64,000 nucleotides of DNA from Planctomycetia bacterium (GTDB lineage: Bacteria > Planctomycetota > Brocadiia > Brocadiales > Brocadiaceae): assembly GCA_015075005.1 (NCBI GenBank), contig JABTVC010000001.1:1-64000 (forward strand), in the 5' to 3' direction. Position numbers and translations under genes: made by a program. The notes under the pieces are model-generated. The model had not been told where the DNA came from. It was given only the letters and a program-made list of their open reading frames with translations, and made no database searches. Of the stretch, positions 19,002 to 28,486 are shown one piece after another. Every line of letters starts with the position of its first letter. Position 1 is the stretch's first letter.

Positions 19002-19002
19002 C

Positions 19003-19278
19003 TTAGGACTTCCTTGCCTTCCGGATACTACTTAAGTCATCTTCCAACTCTTCAGGTGGATAATTATACACAGATATCCCCTGTTTGGATAGCAATTCAA
19101 TAAAATCCAATTTGCTCATTTCTGCTAATTCGGCAGCTTTTCCAAGGGAAAGTTTGCCTAATTCAAAAAATTTGATGGCAGCAAAGGTTCTCATATTTTT
19201 AAGAAATTCTGCTGGCTTTTCATTGAGCGCCATTAAAATGTCTTCGGCAACGGTCAGTTCCATTTTTTTTACCAACAT
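19003..19278 (-). CDS. UPF0175 family antitoxin
   Basis: A 91-residue protein with the UPF0175 pattern: LTVAEDILMALNEKPAEF, FELGKLSLGKAAELAEMSKL (a helix-turn-helix-like region, about 40-60) and EELEDDLSSIRK at the C-terminus. It is normally paired with a DUF3368 toxin, as here. The ATG at 19278 has a GGAGAT ribosome site; an internal ATG five codons in is also possible. Intact, although its toxin is deleted. Confidence 0.82.
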   Translation of the reverse strand: MLVKKMELTVAEDILMALNEKPAEFLKNMRTFAAIKFFELGKLSLGKAAELAEMSKLDFIELLSKQGISVYNYPPEELEDDLSSIRKARKS

Positions 19279-19449
19279 CTCCGTATCTCCTTAAATACAG
19301 GGGAAAATATGGACAATTCCCATTTTCCTAACCCCTTCCCAATGCCCTTACAAAAGACACGGGGTCAAGTCTTGTTTCTTGCATATCTCTAAAATGCCGT
19401 AATTCGTGAAACTTGGATTGTGAACATTGTAGTATCGAAAATATGGATT

Positions 19450-20754
19450 TTAAGCCTTTGTTACTCTGTCTGGATTCGTTGATAAATTTTTCATGAGATT
19501 CCTTGTATCAACGATGATCCGTGAGTTTTCTAAAATAAATTCAGGGACATAATCAGCATGGTCTGTTGCTATAACAACACAATCGTATTTTCCCAGGCTA
19601 TCAGCAGTTAAAGGGACCGAACTTTTTTCAAGTTTGTACTTCCTCATCTTTGGTGGTCGGGGAATATAGGGATCATTGTAATCAACCTCTGCACCCATTT
19701 CCTGTAAAAGCTCTATTAATTTAAGAGAAGGTGACTCACGAGGGTCGTCCACATTCTTTTTATAAGCCAACCCAAGAATGAGAACTTTTGCCCCTTTTAT
19801 ACTCTTACTATTCTTATTTAATGCCTCCAGTGTTTTCTGTATAACATAGTAGGGCATGTGAGTATTAATTTCACCCGCAAGCTCAATAAATCTGGTAGAA
19901 AATTCATATTCCCTCGCCTTCCAGGTAAGGTAAAACGGGTCTATGGGAATGCAATGGCCACCAAGGCCAGGGCCAGGATAGAACGCATGAAAACCAAATG
20001 GCTTTGTCTTTGCCGCCTCTATGACCTCCCATATATCAATTCCCATTCTATCGAAAAGCATTTTAAGTTCATTTACCAGTGCTATATTCACCGATCTATA
20101 AATATTCTCAAGCAGTTTTGTGGCCTCTGCAACTCTTGTTGAAGAAACCGGTACTGTCTTTGTCACTACCGAATCATAAAGGGCTTTCGCAACGGTAAGA
20201 CAATTGTTCGTATAACCGCCAACCACTTTCGGGATGGTCTTTGTTGAAAAATCCTTATTATTCGGGTCTTCCCGCTCAGGAGAAAACGCAAGATAAAAAT
20301 CCTTACCCGCCTTTAACCCGGTTTCCTCCAGCATGGGTCTCATGTCCTCATCCGTAGTGCCAGGATAGGTAGTGGATTCGAGGACTATAAGCTGCCCCTT
20401 ACGCAGATATTGAGCTATGGTCTTTGTTGTATTAAAAACAAATGACATGTCTGGTTCACGGTACTTATTCAGAGGCGTAGGAACACAAATGATGACGCAG
20501 TCTGTCTCCGCTAACTTTGAAAAATCCGTTGTAGGTGAAAATAACGGTAAGCACTCTAAGAGACGGGATTCACTCATGTGTTTTATGTAACTTTTACCTC
20601 GCTTCAGTAATGCTACTTTTTCAGGATCAATATCGAAGCCTGTTACCCGAAAACCTGCCTTGCAGAATTCCATGACCAGGGGAAGGCCAACATAGCCGAG
20701 GCCGATGATGCCAATATGTGCTTTTTTTGATTTAATCTTTTCGATGAGTTCCAT
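19450..20754 (-). CDS. nucleotide-sugar dehydrogenase (UDP-GlcNAc/UDP-Glc 6-dehydrogenase family)
   Basis: A 434-residue NAD-dependent enzyme. Rossmann motif IGIIGLGYVGLPLVMEF (about 13-30), CVPTPL (about 98), the Gln/Glu-rich ESTTYPGTT segment, the catalytic cysteine in PGLGGHCIPIDPFYL (about 265) and C-terminal GLAYKKNVDDPRESPS are all present. This pattern fits WbpA/WecC-type enzymes, which oxidise an N-acetylhexosamine nucleotide to a uronate. The ATG at 20754 (MELIEKIK) is preferred over upstream codons that translate repeat sequence. A near-identical second copy lies at 25975-27276. It would supply uronic acid for the polysaccharide although it sits inside the TA island. Confidence 0.92.
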   Translation of the reverse strand: MELIEKIKSKKAHIGIIGLGYVGLPLVMEFCKAGFRVTGFDIDPEKVALLKRGKSYIKHMSESRLLECLPLFSPTTDFSKLAETDCVIICVPTPLNKYREPDMSFVFNTTKTIAQYLRKGQLIVLESTTYPGTTDEDMRPMLEETGLKAGKDFYLAFSPEREDPNNKDFSTKTIPKVVGGYTNNCLTVAKALYDSVVTKTVPVSSTRVAEATKLLENIYRSVNIALVNELKMLFDRMGIDIWEVIEAAKTKPFGFHAFYPGPGLGGHCIPIDPFYLTWKAREYEFSTRFIELAGEINTHMPYYVIQKTLEALNKNSKSIKGAKVLILGLAYKKNVDDPRESPSLKLIELLQEMGAEVDYNDPYIPRPPKMRKYKLEKSSVPLTADSLGKYDCVVIATDHADYVPEFILENSRIIVDTRNLMKNLSTNPDRVTKA

Positions 20755-20828
20755 ATATGTTGTTAAGAAATTCCAAATGACAAGTACCAAATTCCAAATA
20801 ATTTACAAACTCAAAAAAATTCCAAAGG

Positions 20829-21044
20829 TTAAGATATTTTGACTTCGTGTTTAAAAATCTCATCAAAAAATTTGTCTTTATCCAATAATCGCTGCCACTT
20901 CCTATGACGTTTTACACTCTCCAATCTTTTTTCTTTGGGTATATTAATAAATCGCATTGCTTCTATAGGTCCCAATTCTTTTACGAGTGCTTCCAAACCT
21001 CTTTTGATTACAATCTCCTCGTCTAAATATTTTGCACTTTTCAT
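20829..21044 (-). CDS. small partner protein of PIN toxin (putative antitoxin)
   Basis: A 71-residue charged protein starting MKSAKYLDEEIVIKRGLEAL, followed by LGPIEAMRFINIPKEKR. Its start overlaps the PIN gene's stop by 4 bases, and TA-like gene order (toxin first) is plausible. I recognise no named family with certainty; the role as antitoxin is inferred from the pairing and size. Confidence 0.6.
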   Translation of the reverse strand: MKSAKYLDEEIVIKRGLEALVKELGPIEAMRFINIPKEKRLESVKRHRKWQRLLDKDKFFDEIFKHEVKIS

Positions 21045-21502
21045 CGTAGATTTTCCTTTTCACAAAAAGCAACAGGGTTACCACTCCATGTCTTTATTTT
21101 ATGATTGGTACACTTTTTAATGAGTTTGTCATCACATGTTATAAATTCTGCTTCCGTCAGTTCTGCAAAGGCAATATGTGCTGCATCTGCCACTCCAAAT
21201 CCTATTGTCACCAATTCTTCAGCTCTATTGCGTGTTCTTGATATATCCACATTGACAGGTATTCCTAGTTTCTCTAAAAGCGTTTGCAGCTCGATACGTT
21301 CAAAAATATTAGAAATCGCTTCTATTTCTTTGTTGTGAACTGGCGAAACTAACAACCCATAAGAACCTTCTTTTACTTTTGACAATATCAGATTCACTGC
21401 TTCGGTTTCAAGTCTTATCCTTAGATAATTTTGTTCATCAAACAATCTACACAAAGCACAAACATCGATATAAATAGGTTTATTTTTAATCGGTAGTTTC
21501 AA
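21041..21502 (-). CDS. PIN-domain ribonuclease toxin (VapC-like)
   Basis: A 153-residue PIN protein. The first active-site Asp is in IYIDVCALCRLFDE (about residue 13), acidic residues follow in the middle, and GVADAAHIAFAE (about 105) plus FITCDDKLIKK (about 120) supply the last Asp positions. These Mg-dependent RNases act on tRNA or mRNA in toxin-antitoxin systems. Intact, overlapping the downstream partner. Confidence 0.85.
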   Translation of the reverse strand: MKLPIKNKPIYIDVCALCRLFDEQNYLRIRLETEAVNLILSKVKEGSYGLLVSPVHNKEIEAISNIFERIELQTLLEKLGIPVNVDISRTRNRAEELVTIGFGVADAAHIAFAELTEAEFITCDDKLIKKCTNHKIKTWSGNPVAFCEKENLR

Positions 21503-22374
21503 TTATTTTTGTAATAAAAGTCATTTAGTCCCATTTCGGTCCGTCTGCATTGTTTTAATCATTCGGGGTGGTCGTGAGGATCACATCTTAAATGTTAAGC
21601 AAATGCTCCCGGTGACAAATAATATCCAAAATGTGAAATACCAAATCTCAAATATCAAATCCCAAATAAATCACAAAATCCAATTCCCAAAATTCCAATT
21701 TAATAATTTCTCAACGCAAAGACGCAAAGAACGCAAAGAAAAGCAGTTCAAAAACATATTTTAGCCACGAAGTCACCAGACACAAAAAGTTTCCTTACCA
21801 CAGAGACAGACAAAAACAAATACCAAATCTCAAATTCAAAATAATATCCAAAATATTAAATACCAAAACTCAAATAACAAATCCCAAATAAATCACAAAA
21901 TCCAATTTCCAAAATTCCAACCTTTATTCTGACTTTGCAAGTATAGATGAGAATATCTTTTTAACTCAATCGCTTCATTATGAAGTGTCATTTTCTTTGC
22001 GCATACTTTTCATCATTAGTCTCTACAATTAGCCTCAACCAATTGCTTTACGTAAAGAGCAACGTTTTTTGTAAACTGAAATGTCCTCTCTTCAAGATCG
22101 TATTGTTTGAAATTTCGGTTTTCATCCATTGGAATTTATTTGTTATTTGGATATTGTGTTTGGTGCTTTTCAAATAATTCACAAAATATGAAATAACAAA
22201 TCTCAAATAACAAATCCCAAATAAATCACAAAATCCAATTTCCAAAATTTAAAACATCTGTTTTTTCTTTGCGCACTTTGCGTCCCGCGTGAGGGATTTT
22301 GTTCACACAGAGACACGGAGACACAGAGAAAAATCAGAGGACAAGTCTCTTAATTCAAGCTTCTAAAACATGAT
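21503..22374. repeat. repeat-rich stretch with heptamer arrays and a four-helix-bundle remnant
   Basis: Starts with a unit GTGAGGATCACATCTTAAAT (21572) also seen at about 37.1 and 39.5 kb. Arrays built on CCAAATN heptamers occupy about 21620-21735, 21815-21925 and 22170-22260, with ACGCAAAG and CACAGAGACACGGAG runs. Between them lies a deleted four-helix-bundle gene (listed separately). No intact gene seen. Confidence 0.75.
21924..22129 (-). pseudogene. internally deleted four-helix-bundle gene, remnant 1
   Basis: From ATG 22129 the frame encodes MDENRNFKQYDLEERTFQFT, the usual start of a four-helix-bundle (23S rRNA IVS-type) protein. After about 32 codons it jumps to the C-terminal part WLRLIVETNDERY...EAIELKKIFSSILAKSE, missing the central region with VGANYIEA. 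The junction is out of frame. The same junction is present at 35127-35333 and 39598-39805, so the deleted form itself has multiplied. Confidence 0.75.
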
Positions 22375-22647
22375 TTATTTATAAACATCGCCTCTGAAAT
22401 CTATTTTTTCTACAAATAATACTTTATCGGTTTTATTAATGCTAAATATTATTCTTGTTTTCCCTTTCCTTATCCGGTAATAACCTTCCCATTCTCCTTC
22501 GAGTTTCTTTAAATCAATATTTATATTCACACCCTTCATTTTCATGAAAAACTTTTTTAATTCTTCTTTCACTTCTTCATGTATATTTTGTCTTTTAATA
22601 AATTTTTCTGCATCTCTTGAATAATCTATCCTCCAGTTTGTACTCAT
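22375..22647 (-). CDS. RelE/ParE-family toxin
   Basis: A 90-residue protein with the RelE fold pattern: WRIDYSRDAEKFIKRQ at the N-terminus, then LEGEWEGYYRIRKGKTRIIF (about 50-70), the typical 'g.yRiR.GdYRi.f' segment, and VEKIDFRGDVYK at the end. It would cleave mRNA at the ribosome. Coupled to the upstream antitoxin by a 4-base overlap. Intact. A truncated copy lies at 40300-40560. Confidence 0.85.
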   Translation of the reverse strand: MSTNWRIDYSRDAEKFIKRQNIHEEVKEELKKFFMKMKGVNINIDLKKLEGEWEGYYRIRKGKTRIIFSINKTDKVLFVEKIDFRGDVYK

Positions 22648-22844
22648 ATCTCTATTGTCTCGCTAAACGCCGCGATTTTATCTGATGATGGCTTCCCATA
22701 CAAATTCTCAATATCATTCATTTCTTCCTTTGAAATCAAAGGTATATTTTTAAGAAATATCTCCATAATTTCCTCATTCAAAACCTCTCTAACTGCTTCT
22801 TTGATAAGTTTATAGAGTTCATCTTTTTCAGTAATAACTTTCAT
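22644..22844 (-). CDS. antitoxin partner of RelE-like toxin
   Basis: A 66-residue acidic protein from the ATG at 22844, preceded by GGAGG 11 bases upstream. It starts MKVITEKDELYKLIKEAVRE and is largely helical, as are many antitoxins in front of RelE-type toxins. The family is not named with confidence; the role follows from the overlap with the toxin. Confidence 0.65.
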   Translation of the reverse strand: MKVITEKDELYKLIKEAVREVLNEEIMEIFLKNIPLISKEEMNDIENLYGKPSSDKIAAFSETIEI

Positions 22845-22901
22845 GTAGTTAATCCTCCACTTAATCTTGTTTAATTTAGAAAAAATAGGGACAGCGACCA
22901 T

Positions 22902-23328
22902 TTGTACTTACTAAACGTACTTGCCGATAAGTACCGTAGTCTACACTCGAAGGCTTTCTTGTGAGAATTATGGTAGCCAGAAAGCCCGATAATTGCGATA
23001 ACCCGCCGCCAAATATTAAGTAAATAACCTGTTTTGTTTTGCTAATTTGCTGCATATTTTATTATCGCTAAAAAACTATTGAACTGCCTTCAATTTTAAC
23101 CACGGATAGACACACGTATAAATTACAAATAGCAAAATCCAAAATACAAATAATAAATTTAAATCCCAAATTGCAAAAAATTACTCACCGCAAAGGCGCA
23201 AGGAACGCAAAGAAAAGCAGTTCAAAAACATATTTTAGCCGTGAATAAAAGATAGACAGGGGTCAGCCCTTCATAATTCAAATGCCTAATATGAGAAACA
23301 AATAAGATATAGCCCCTTATACTTTTAC
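22902..23328. repeat. gene-free stretch with repeats
   Basis: The left 150 bases hold no recognisable feature. From about 23100 a CCAAAT/AAATCCC heptamer run joins a CACCGCAAAGGCGCAAGGAA unit (about 23185-23230), and a GGGGTCAGCCCTTC motif follows at 23261. No gene seen. Confidence 0.55.
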
Positions 23329-23574
23329 CTAAAAACTAACCACCTCTGTAGGTCGTTTTATAGCTAAACTTGTGCGGTGGATTCTAATGCGCTCAATTTC
23401 ATGGAGTGTTTTTGCTGTAAAGTAACTCTCCCCACACTTGGAACAACTTACCATGGGAATATTTTCTATTAGCAATAAATGCTTGCCTTTTCCATAAACA
23501 TCAGTAATTTTACGGATGCGAGCGCCCTCTTCTCCACAAATATCACACACCATTTTACTATTTACTCCCTTCAT
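23329..23574 (-). CDS. MqsA/YgiT-type zinc-finger antitoxin
   Basis: An 81-residue protein with two CxxC pairs: MVCDICGEEG near the start and VSCSKCGESYFTA (about 47). These form the zinc site of the YgiT/MqsA N-terminal domain. The C-terminal DNA-binding domain of full MqsA is absent, as is usual for antitoxins paired with DUF4258 toxins. The start overlaps the toxin stop (ATGA). Intact. Confidence 0.82.
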   Translation of the reverse strand: MKGVNSKMVCDICGEEGARIRKITDVYGKGKHLLLIENIPMVSCSKCGESYFTAKTLHEIERIRIHRTSLAIKRPTEVVSF

Positions 23575-23852
23575 AAAATGTACACAGTAATAATAACCAG
23601 TTTCTCAGTCGGGCTTAGTTTTACAATTACCTCGAGTTTGTCATCTTCCAGTGTTTCTCCTCCAATACGATATTTCCACTCACCAGTTACTCTATCCTTT
23701 TGGCGTTCCAACATTTTACCCGTAAGAATACCATGTTCGACATCAAAGACTGTTAAATCATCGTCATTCATCTCTTTTCTTGCATGATGAGTCATCACAT
23801 ACTGCTGACTACGAATCCTTTCACGGCAACATTTTAATATTCGTTCAAACAA
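23571..23852 (-). CDS. DUF4258 family toxin
   Basis: A 93-residue protein: YVMTHHARKEMNDDDLTVFD carries the 'H...M..d.i...D' pattern of DUF4258, followed by GILTGKMLERQKDR and a C-terminal IVKLSPTEKLVIITVY strand pair. It is the likely toxin of a MqsA-like pair and is RelE-related in fold. Intact. Confidence 0.78.
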   Translation of the reverse strand: MFERILKCCRERIRSQQYVMTHHARKEMNDDDLTVFDVEHGILTGKMLERQKDRVTGEWKYRIGGETLEDDKLEVIVKLSPTEKLVIITVYIL

Positions 23853-24203
23853 AGTTATCTTTCTTACTCTGAATATTAATTAGAATACTTGTATCAAACC
23901 TTCATTATTCAATTATCGTTCCCTTAAATTTCTGGCTAATGATTATTGCCACGAAAGCATAAAGACACAAACGGATAAAAAGAAATTCCAAATGACAAGC
24001 ACCAAATTTCAAATAATTTCCAAAATATTAAATACCAAAACTCAAATAACAAATCCCAAATAAATCACAAAATCCAATTCCCAAAATTCCAACCTTTATT
24101 CTGACTTTGCAAGTATAGATGAGAATATCTTTTTTACCTCAATCGCTTCATTATGAAGCGTCATTTTCTTTTGCGTATACTTTTCATCATTGGAATTTAT
24201 TTG
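23853..24203. repeat. repeat stretch with four-helix-bundle 3' remnant
   Basis: A CCTTCATTATTCAATTATC unit (about 23898) shared with 24.76, 36.43, 37.77 and 38.63 kb leads into GCATAAAGACACAAACGG and a CCAAATN heptamer array (23980-24090). At 24097-24190 the C-terminal codons of the four-helix-bundle gene (EAIELKKIFSSILAKSE region, with an extra base) are read on the minus strand. No intact gene. Confidence 0.65.
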
Positions 24204-24380
24204 TTATTTCCAGTTATTCAAATATTCAAGCCTATTCTTCATGTCCGAGGGTTTAAGTGAAAACCAGAGTTTCATAAACCGTTTTAAAAGAATGCCTGTC
24301 GGCAATTGGTCTGATAAAATTATACCTGTATGATTTATTCCTTTTCTTAAATATTCATTATTCAGCAAGATAAAATCCCT
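24204..24380 (-). pseudogene. C-terminal remnant of DUF5615 PIN-like toxin
   Basis: After one shift in a G-run near 24370, the minus strand reads RDFILLNNEYLRKGINHTGI, then ILSDQLPTGILLKRFMKLWF and MKNRLEYLNNW, the C-terminal half of a DUF5615-type PIN-like toxin. Its N-terminal half is absent: the sequence is joined to the 3' end of the DUF433 gene, so the pair has suffered an internal deletion that fused antitoxin tail to toxin tail. Confidence 0.7.
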
Positions 24381-24667
24381 TTTGTTATGCGTAAAAATGC
24401 ATCTCCCTGCTTCTTTGTATATTCTTCACTATCTTCATCTATTTCCCTATCTATTTCTTCCTGATTTTCATAATAATATGAAAGTGCATCGTGGATTTGT
24501 GAAAGTGTCAGGTGGGGAAACTCACGAAATAGTTCTTCTGGTGAAAGTCCTAGTTTATGGTAAGCAACAATATTTGATACTCTAGTCCTGGTACCAACAA
24601 TTATAGGATTACCACCACTAATATCTTTCTTACTTATTATATAAGGATGAATAATTTTTGTAGACAT
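24362..24667 (-). CDS. DUF433 antitoxin (C-terminal end altered)
   Basis: From ATG 24667 (GGAG 8 bases upstream), about 100 residues: HPYIISKKDISGGNPIIVGTR, then VSNIVAYHKLGLSPEELFREF and HLTLSQIHDALSYYYENQEE, the full DUF433 winged-helix pattern. The last 15 or so residues continue into DUF5615 toxin sequence in another frame and are not native. DUF433 proteins repress and neutralise DUF5615 partners. Other DUF433 genes lie at 34646-34876 (intact) and 41232-41411 (deleted). Confidence 0.78.
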   Translation of the reverse strand: MSTKIIHPYIISKKDISGGNPIIVGTRTRVSNIVAYHKLGLSPEELFREFPHLTLSQIHDALSYYYENQEEIDREIDEDSEEYTKKQGDAFLRITKGILSC

Positions 24668-25341
24668 AATCAACTCCATAATTTTAAACAACAAATGGAC
24701 ACGAATAAAATACATATATAGTTTAGTAGTTGCAAACTTCTTTAAACAAAATGCATGGGGATCAAACCTTCATTATTCAATTATCATTCCTTCAATTTCT
24801 GACTAATTATTTTTGCCACTAAGACAAAAATAGTTTTCTTCCACAGATGGACCTGGATTAACACAGATAATTTTAGCCACGAATGAACACAAATTTACAC
24901 AAATAAATTAACCAAGGATAAATAAAAGCATAAATCCCAAATTCCAAATAAATAATTTCTCACCGCAAAGACGCAGAGAACGCAAAGAAAGGCAGATCAA
25001 AATACATTTTTTTAGCAAAAACACGGGGTCAAGTCTTGTTTCTTGCATTTCTCTAAGAGTCCGTAACTTGTGAAACTTAAATTATGCACATTAAACGGAA
25101 ACCATTTAAACACGATAAAGTTCAAAGTCTCCTTTATAATATTACTGTGTAAAAACTTCTTTCCCCATTCCCCGTTTTCACGAGGACAAGCTTTTGTAAG
25201 TTTTTTTACAACCCCCTTCACCCCCTGAGGTAGGTCAACCGTCCTGGTTGACATCATGGGAGAAATTGGGGTCACCCATCTGAAATTGGACATTTGTATA
25301 ATTTGGGGACACATCCCATTTTTCAACCTCGAATAAAGAAT

Positions 25342-25531
25342 CTATTTTTCAGAAGCCAGTGAAAGAGCTTTATCATAAAGGTTCTCGCTAATATAGACCC
25401 TGCCCCTATAAGTCTATCCAGAAAAGGCTTAAGCTGCGAAAATCTTTCCTATTTTCTTTGCATCCAGCAAAACATAGTTTATCAATAGCAGCCAAGGAGA
25501 CAAGGGGAGTAGTATTGATTACCACCTTCAT
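25342..25531 (-). pseudogene. DUF3368 toxin remnant, duplicate of 18813-19001
   Basis: Same internally deleted toxin as in copy 1 with three further one-base length changes in C- and A-runs, so no frame is maintained beyond the N-terminus. Kept here as a marker of the duplication. Confidence 0.7.
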
Positions 25532-25532
25532 C

Positions 25533-25805
25533 TTAGGACTTCCTTGCCTTCCGGATACTACTTAAGTCATCTTCCAACTCTTCAGGTGGATAATTATACA
25601 CAGATATCCCCTGTTGGATAGCAATTCAATAAAATCCAATTTGCTCATTTCTGCTAATTCGGCAGCTTTTCCAAGGGAAAGTTTGCCTAATTCAAAAATT
25701 TGATGGCAGCAAAGGTTCTCATATTTTTAAGAAATTCTGCTGGCTTTTCATTGAGCGCCATTAAAATGTCTTCGGCAACGGTCAGTTCCATTTTTTTACC
25801 AACAT
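25533..25805 (-). pseudogene. UPF0175 antitoxin, frameshifted duplicate
   Basis: Counterpart of 19003-19278. The N-terminus (MELTVAEDILMALNEKP) is intact, then one base is lost in an A-run near 25697 (FFELGK becomes a shifted frame) and another near 25614. All lesions are in homopolymers, so real decay and consensus error cannot be told apart. Confidence 0.75.
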
Positions 25806-25974
25806 CTCCGTATCTCCTTAAATACAGGGAAAATATGGACAATTCCCATTTTCCTAACCCCTTCCCAATGCCCTTACAAAGACACGGGGTCAAGTCTTGT
25901 TTCTTGCATATCTCTAAAATGCCGTAATTCGTGAAACTTGGATTGTGAACATTGTAGTATCGAAAATATGGATT

Positions 25975-27276
25975 TTAAGCCTTTGTTACTCTGTCTGGAT
26001 TCGTTGATAAATTTTCATGAGATTCCTTGTATCAACGATGATCCGTGAGTTTTCTAAAATAAATTCAGGGACATAATCAGCATGGTCTGTTGCTATAACA
26101 ACACAATCGTATTTTCCCAGGCTATCAGCAGTTAAAGGGACCGAACTTTTTCAAGTTTGTACTTCCTCATCTTTGGTGGTCGGGGAATATAGGGATCATT
26201 GTAATCAACCTCTGCACCCATTTCCTGTAAAAGCTCTATTAATTTAAGAGAAGGTGACTCACGAGGGTCGTCCACATTCTTTTTATAAGCCAACCCAAGA
26301 ATGAGAACTTTTGCCCTTTTATACTCTTACTATTCTTATTTAATGCCTCCAGTGTTTTCTGTATAACATAGTAGGGCATGTGAGTATTAATTTCACCTGC
26401 AAGCTCAATAAATCTGGTAGAAAATTCATATTCCCTCGCCTTCCAGGTAAGGTAAAACGGGTCTATGGGAATGCAATGGCCACCAAGGCCAGGGCCAGGA
26501 TAGAACGCATGAAAACCAAATGGCTTTGTCTTTGCCGCCTCTATGACCTCCCATATATCAATTCCCATTCTATCGAAAAGCATTTTAAGTTCATTTACCA
26601 GTGCTATATTCACCGATCTATAAATATTCTCAAGCAGTTTTGTGGCCTCTGCAACTCTTGTTGAAGAAACCGGTACCGTTTTTACAACTACCGAATCATA
26701 AAGGCTTTTGGCAATTAAAAGACAATTTTCCGTATAACCACCAACTACTTTGGGAATGGTACTTGTTGAATAATCCTTATTATTTGGATCCTCCCGCTCA
26801 GGAGAAAACGCAAGATAAAAATCCTTACCCGCCTTTAACCCGGTTTCCTCCAGCATGGGTCTCATGTCCTCATCCGTAGTGCCAGGATAGGTAGTGGATT
26901 CGAGGACTATAAGCTGCCCCTTACGCAGATATTGAGCTATGGTCTTTGTTGTATTAAAGACAAATGACATGTCTGGTTCACGGTACTTATTCAGAGGCGT
27001 AGGAACACAAATGATGACGCAGTCTGTCTCCGCCAACTTTGAAAAATCCGTTGTAGGTGAAAATAACGGTAAGCACTCTAAGAGACGGGATTCACTCATG
27101 TGTTTTATGTAACTTTTACCTCGCTTCAGTAATGCTACTTTTTCAGGATCAATATCGAAGCCTGTTACCCGAAAACCTGCCTTGCAGAATTCCATGACCA
27201 GGGGAAGGCCAACATAGCCGAGGCCGATGATACCAATATGTGCTTCTTTTGATTTAATCTTTTCGATGAGTTCCAT
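25975..27276 (-). pseudogene. nucleotide-sugar dehydrogenase, duplicate with 3' frameshifts
   Basis: Residues 1-335 match the copy at 19450-20754 with the Rossmann motif and catalytic GGHCIPIDP intact. Three single-base losses (C-run near 26314, T-run near 26150, T-run near 26011) then scramble the C-terminal domain needed for nucleotide-sugar binding; total length is exactly 3 bases less than copy 1. Within about 26673-26790 the two copies differ at more than 20 bases and about 7 residues (for example YTENCLLIAKSLYDSVVVK against YTNNCLTVAKALYDSVVTK), while flanks are almost identical. If the run-length changes are errors, both copies are functional. Confidence 0.85.
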
Positions 27277-28044
27277 ATATGTTGTTAAGAAATTCCAAAT
27301 GACAAGTACCAAATAATATCCAAAATATGAAATACCAAAACTCAAATAACAAATCCCAAATAAATTCCAAATTCCAATATTTCAAACTCAATTATTCTGA
27401 CTTTGCAAGTATAGATGAGAATATCTTCTTTAACTCAATCGCTTCATTATGGGAGTAAGTGAGGGTCGCCCATTAGAAGGCTTTTGTCAAGCGAAAAAGA
27501 TTCTCCATAGCAAAAAATCGCAGGGGCAAATTGGGGTCACATCTGGACATTGGACATTCGCATAATTTGGTGACACATCCATTTTTTCAACCTCGAATAA
27601 AGAATCTATTTTTCAGAAGCCAGTGAAAGAGCTTTGTCATAAAGGTTCTCGCTAATATAGACCCTGCCCCTATAAGTCTATCCAGAAAAGCTTAAGCTGC
27701 GAAATCTTTCCCCATTTTCTTTGCATCCAGCAGAACACCTATGACAAATTGAGACACATCCCATTTTTTATAAACTTGCGAACGGATTTACCCATAGAAA
27801 AGTATAAATTCCAAACAACAAAATCCAAATACCAAATAGTTACTCACCGCAAAGACGCAAAGAACGCAAAGGTTTAAAGACGGCTGACTATTCTCTTAAT
27901 ACCTTCATTTAAAACAGGAACATTGAAGCTGATCAAGAAAACTCTTCGGGGTCAGGTCTTTACAGGTTGTCCGTGAATACAAAATTCAAAAAAATCAGGT
28001 GTTGCTATTAAAGGTAATTCATTTTCACCTACATCTGTTACCCT
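27277..28044. repeat. repeat and fragment stretch
   Basis: Heptamer run (27285-27390); four-helix-bundle C-terminal fragment (27392-27450); a unit AGAAGGCTTTTGTCAAGCG (27476) repeated at about 28760; a third partial copy of the DUF3368 toxin 3' end (about 27598-27735); a GGATTTACCC/ACTTGCGAACGG unit (about 27772) also at 31.33 and 34.98 kb; a fragment reading SFNVPVLNEGIKRIV on the minus strand (27885-27945), like the tail of a GxxExxY-type protein; and a GGGGTCAGGTCTTT motif (27950). No intact gene. Confidence 0.65.
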
Positions 28045-28459
28045 TTATGGCTCTTTGAGAAAACCCATCTGCGCGAAATGTGCATCGAATGTCAAAGCCC
28101 TTGCAATCCCTTCCTTTTTCATTAGATGGAAACTGGTACAATCTACAAAACTCAGCTCTTTATGCTCTATTTTCCTAAACAGACGCAAGGCCTCCTCTTG
28201 AATTCCATCAGTCACCTTCAAAACATAAAGCTGCCCCAGTGTTCGCGCCTCCTCAATCCTATCTAAAAATCAAGAGCCCATTGGTGATTCTTAAGGGAAC
28301 AGTTGATGAAGGTGACCGTCTCAAAACGATAAAGTTAGAAGTTTGAATTCTATATGTTTCAAGCGCAACTGTGAAGTAATCTTCCGCTTCTTTATGAAAC
28401 TGGTCACCCTTATTAAGAAAAGCAATCCAGAAGGAAGTGTCAATAAAGGCTTTTTCCAA
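28045..28459 (-). pseudogene. VapC-type PIN toxin, frameshifted
   Basis: The N-terminus KAFIDTSFWIAFLNKGDQFH carries the first PIN aspartate. After SNFIV the frame is lost where a T is missing in GTTTTGAG (expected V-F-E), continues as ETVTFINCSLKNHQWALDF, is lost again at a T-run, and resumes with LDRIEEARTLGQLYVLKV, SFVDCTSFHLMKK and TFDAHFAQMGF, which supply the remaining acidic residues. Two one-base run contractions account for everything, so the gene may really be intact (about 138 aa). Pairs with the upstream AbrB-like antitoxin. Confidence 0.75.
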
Positions 28460-28486
28460 GGGTTATTTTCCCCATAGATATATTTA

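Larger units (their letters stand above)
18346..20795. repeat. large direct repeat, copy 1
   Basis: About 2.45 kb nearly identical to 24890-27316 in the same orientation, carrying the deleted DUF3368 toxin, the UPF0175 antitoxin and a nucleotide-sugar dehydrogenase. Most differences are one-base length changes in homopolymers, plus one ~115-base patch of dense substitutions inside the dehydrogenase. Confidence 0.9.
24890..27316. repeat. large direct repeat, copy 2
   Basis: Copy of 18346-20795, about 23 bases shorter. Length differences are nearly all one-base losses in runs (T, C, A or G), which break the antitoxin and the 3' part of the dehydrogenase. Includes the GGGGTCAAGTCTTG motifs (25024 and 25884) and the GTCAACC palindrome. 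Confidence 0.9.
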
